From the NCBI GenBank assembly GCA_964371695.1, contig CAYJOG010000028.1, positions 1-13,596 on the forward strand: a stretch of DNA of 13,596 nucleotides, in the 5' to 3' direction. This stretch comes from CAYJOG01 sp964371695 [NCBI: uncultured bacterium] (lineage in GTDB: Bacteria; CAYJOG01). This document shows, piece after piece, positions 13,006 through 13,596 of this stretch. Numbering within the stretch: position 1 is the stretch's first letter; each line of letters starts with the position of its first letter. Under the pieces are notes generated by a model. The model searched no databases. It worked only from the letters and a program-made list of their open reading frames with translations, and was not told the origin of the DNA. Both the position numbers and the translations under genes were made by a program.

Positions 13006-13408
13006 TGTCCATACCGAAAAATCGTAACTGTCCAACCTGTGGGTCCCGAAAAAGCGGTCGCTTAAATTAAATCAACCAATGAACTCAAAAATGGAGCAAA
13101 AACCGAAAGAACTAGTCCAAGGTAAGGAGTCCGCCAAAGTGGATTGGACCATTGTGGGGCCAAAAAATGGGATGATCCGATTTGAAACTGGCTATTTACT
13201 CACGGGTGTTGATACCGAAAAATCCATCCGAGCACCCAAACCGAAAGCCGCACCCGAAAAATGAACGCCAATCTGACTGAAAAAGTTGAAGCATGGGCTC
13301 CCCAATGGTTGGGAGGATCGTGGTGTCCCTACCGAAAAAGCCGTCGCTTAAATTCAAAGCCATCAAAAACCCCAAAAATGAACGCCAAGCAGCCTGAAAA
13401 AGTGGGAG
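13006..13408 (+). repeat. Cluster of gene-junction repeats (partial head and three units)
   Basis: A lone head, TGTCCATACCGAAAAATC, lies at 13006-13023. Three fuller units follow at about 13044-13105, 13207-13291 and 13324-13408. CCGAAAAAGC with the bases after it at 13046-13068 agrees at 22 of 23 positions with 13332-13354. In the last two units the TACCG-to-tail distance is exactly 40 bases, as in the copy at 8713; in the first it is one base different. The tail includes AAAAATGAACGCCAA. In frame the heads encode VHTEKS, VGPEKAVA, VDTEKSIR and VPTEKAVA, each near a stop. Spacing between units is irregular (169 and 117 bases), so this is not a CRISPR array. Confidence 0.8.
13079..13264 (+). 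CDS. Small 61-aa ORF with paralogous ends, probable internally deleted gene
   Basis: The peptide starts MNSKMEQKPKELVQGKES, resembling the start of the next frame (MNAKQPEKVGELEP at 13378), and ends GYLLTGVDTEKSIR....PEK, resembling the end of the ankyrin protein (GYLMAVHTEKSIR). Thus both ends have relatives in the window while only about 25 unrelated residues lie between. The simplest reading is a paralogue that lost its middle by deletion. Its stop overlaps a following ATG at 13261 as ATGA. No ribosome binding site is evident, so whether it is expressed is unclear. Confidence 0.45.
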   Translation: MNSKMEQKPKELVQGKESAKVDWTIVGPKNGMIRFETGYLLTGVDTEKSIRAPKPKAAPEK

Positions 13409-13596
13409 AACTGGAACCCAAAGGACGGGAAGCCTCGTGCTTTGCGGTTTCAGTCAGCGAGAATCAGTGCGAAAGGCGATCGTTACCCACGAAGTCCCCA
13501 ATCGGTTTGAACCTCAAGGTGGATTTTGAAAGAAAGGAAGACCGACGCCGGAAATCAGGCAGCCCAGCGGAGTTCGTGGACCAAACCATTCATGTG
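13378..13596 (+). CDS. 5' end of an unidentified gene, cut by the window edge
   Basis: The frame from ATG 13378 is open to the last base of the window (73 codons). It begins MNAKQPEKVGELEPKGREA, resembling MNSKMEQKPKELVQGKES at 13079 and MKAKQ at 8767, and continues with a charged, Arg-rich stretch (NLKVDFERKEDRRRKSGSP). The same frame is also open from ATG 13261, which overlaps the preceding stop, but the intervening residues (WCPYRKSRRLN and neighbours) are an off-frame reading of the repeat head, so 13378 is preferred. There is no ribosome binding site. It is likely the next member of the same gene family; function cannot be judged. Confidence 0.4.
   Translation, partial: MNAKQPEKVGELEPKGREASCFAVSVSENQCERRSLPTKSPIGLNLKVDFERKEDRRRKSGSPAEFVDQTIHV

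Noticed and set aside
13006-13408. CRISPR array
   Set aside because: Repeats are imperfect, irregularly spaced (169 and 117 bases), and read through as protein ends; no cas genes are visible.
1-13596. tRNA or rRNA genes
   Set aside because: No cloverleaf-like segments, CCA-ended stems or rRNA signature sequences were noticed; a covariance-model scan would be needed to be certain.

Overview
The window looks like bacterial chromosome made of two very different parts. The left part (about 1-6076) is GC-rich and G-biased on the + strand and carries a DNA-damage tolerance locus. The right part (about 6080-13596) is visibly more AT-rich, gene-sparse in places, repeat-bearing, and reads as accessory DNA. 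The organism cannot be named from the sequence. The SRAP / ImuB-like / DnaE2-like set suggests a proteobacterium or a relative, and a deep-branching group such as Magnetococcia would be only a guess.

Left part, all on the + strand: a SRAP (YedK/HMCES-type) abasic-site DNA-crosslinking protein, whose real start is very probably GTG 58; a type II toxin-antitoxin pair (DUF1778 ribbon-helix-helix antitoxin and GNAT acetyltransferase toxin) behind a palindromic operator; a vestigial second copy of the SRAP 3' end just after the toxin; a LexA-box-like site; a catalytically dead Y-family polymerase (ImuB-like); and, 5 bases later, a DnaE2/ImuC-like polymerase interrupted by a frameshift at a run of ten G. 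ImuB-like clamp targeting plus a DnaE-type polymerase is the mutasome logic, and SRAP proteins often travel with it. No imuA gene is present in the window.

Right part: a large ankyrin-repeat protein (6131-8770) ending in a distinctive TEKSIR tail; a roughly 980-base stretch (8771-9752) with what looks like a decayed minus-strand gene and GC-rich hairpins; then a tightly overlapping three-gene operon (9753-13001). Its first product is beta-rich with no visible signal peptide. The second and third have clear signal peptides and C-terminal dockerin type I-like modules, each with two calcium-loop repeats. The window ends in a cluster of related repeats (13006-13408) that encode, in frame, the same TEK(S/A)(I/V) protein tail followed by an ATGA-type overlap with a new start reading MNAK/MNSK. 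The same unit occurs at the end of the ankyrin gene 4.3 kb upstream. I interpret these as gene junctions left over from a tandem, recombining family of paralogous genes.

The observations most worth a second look are the recurrent gene-junction repeat, the duplicated SRAP tail around the toxin-antitoxin module, the G10 frameshift in dnaE2, and the paired secreted dockerin proteins.
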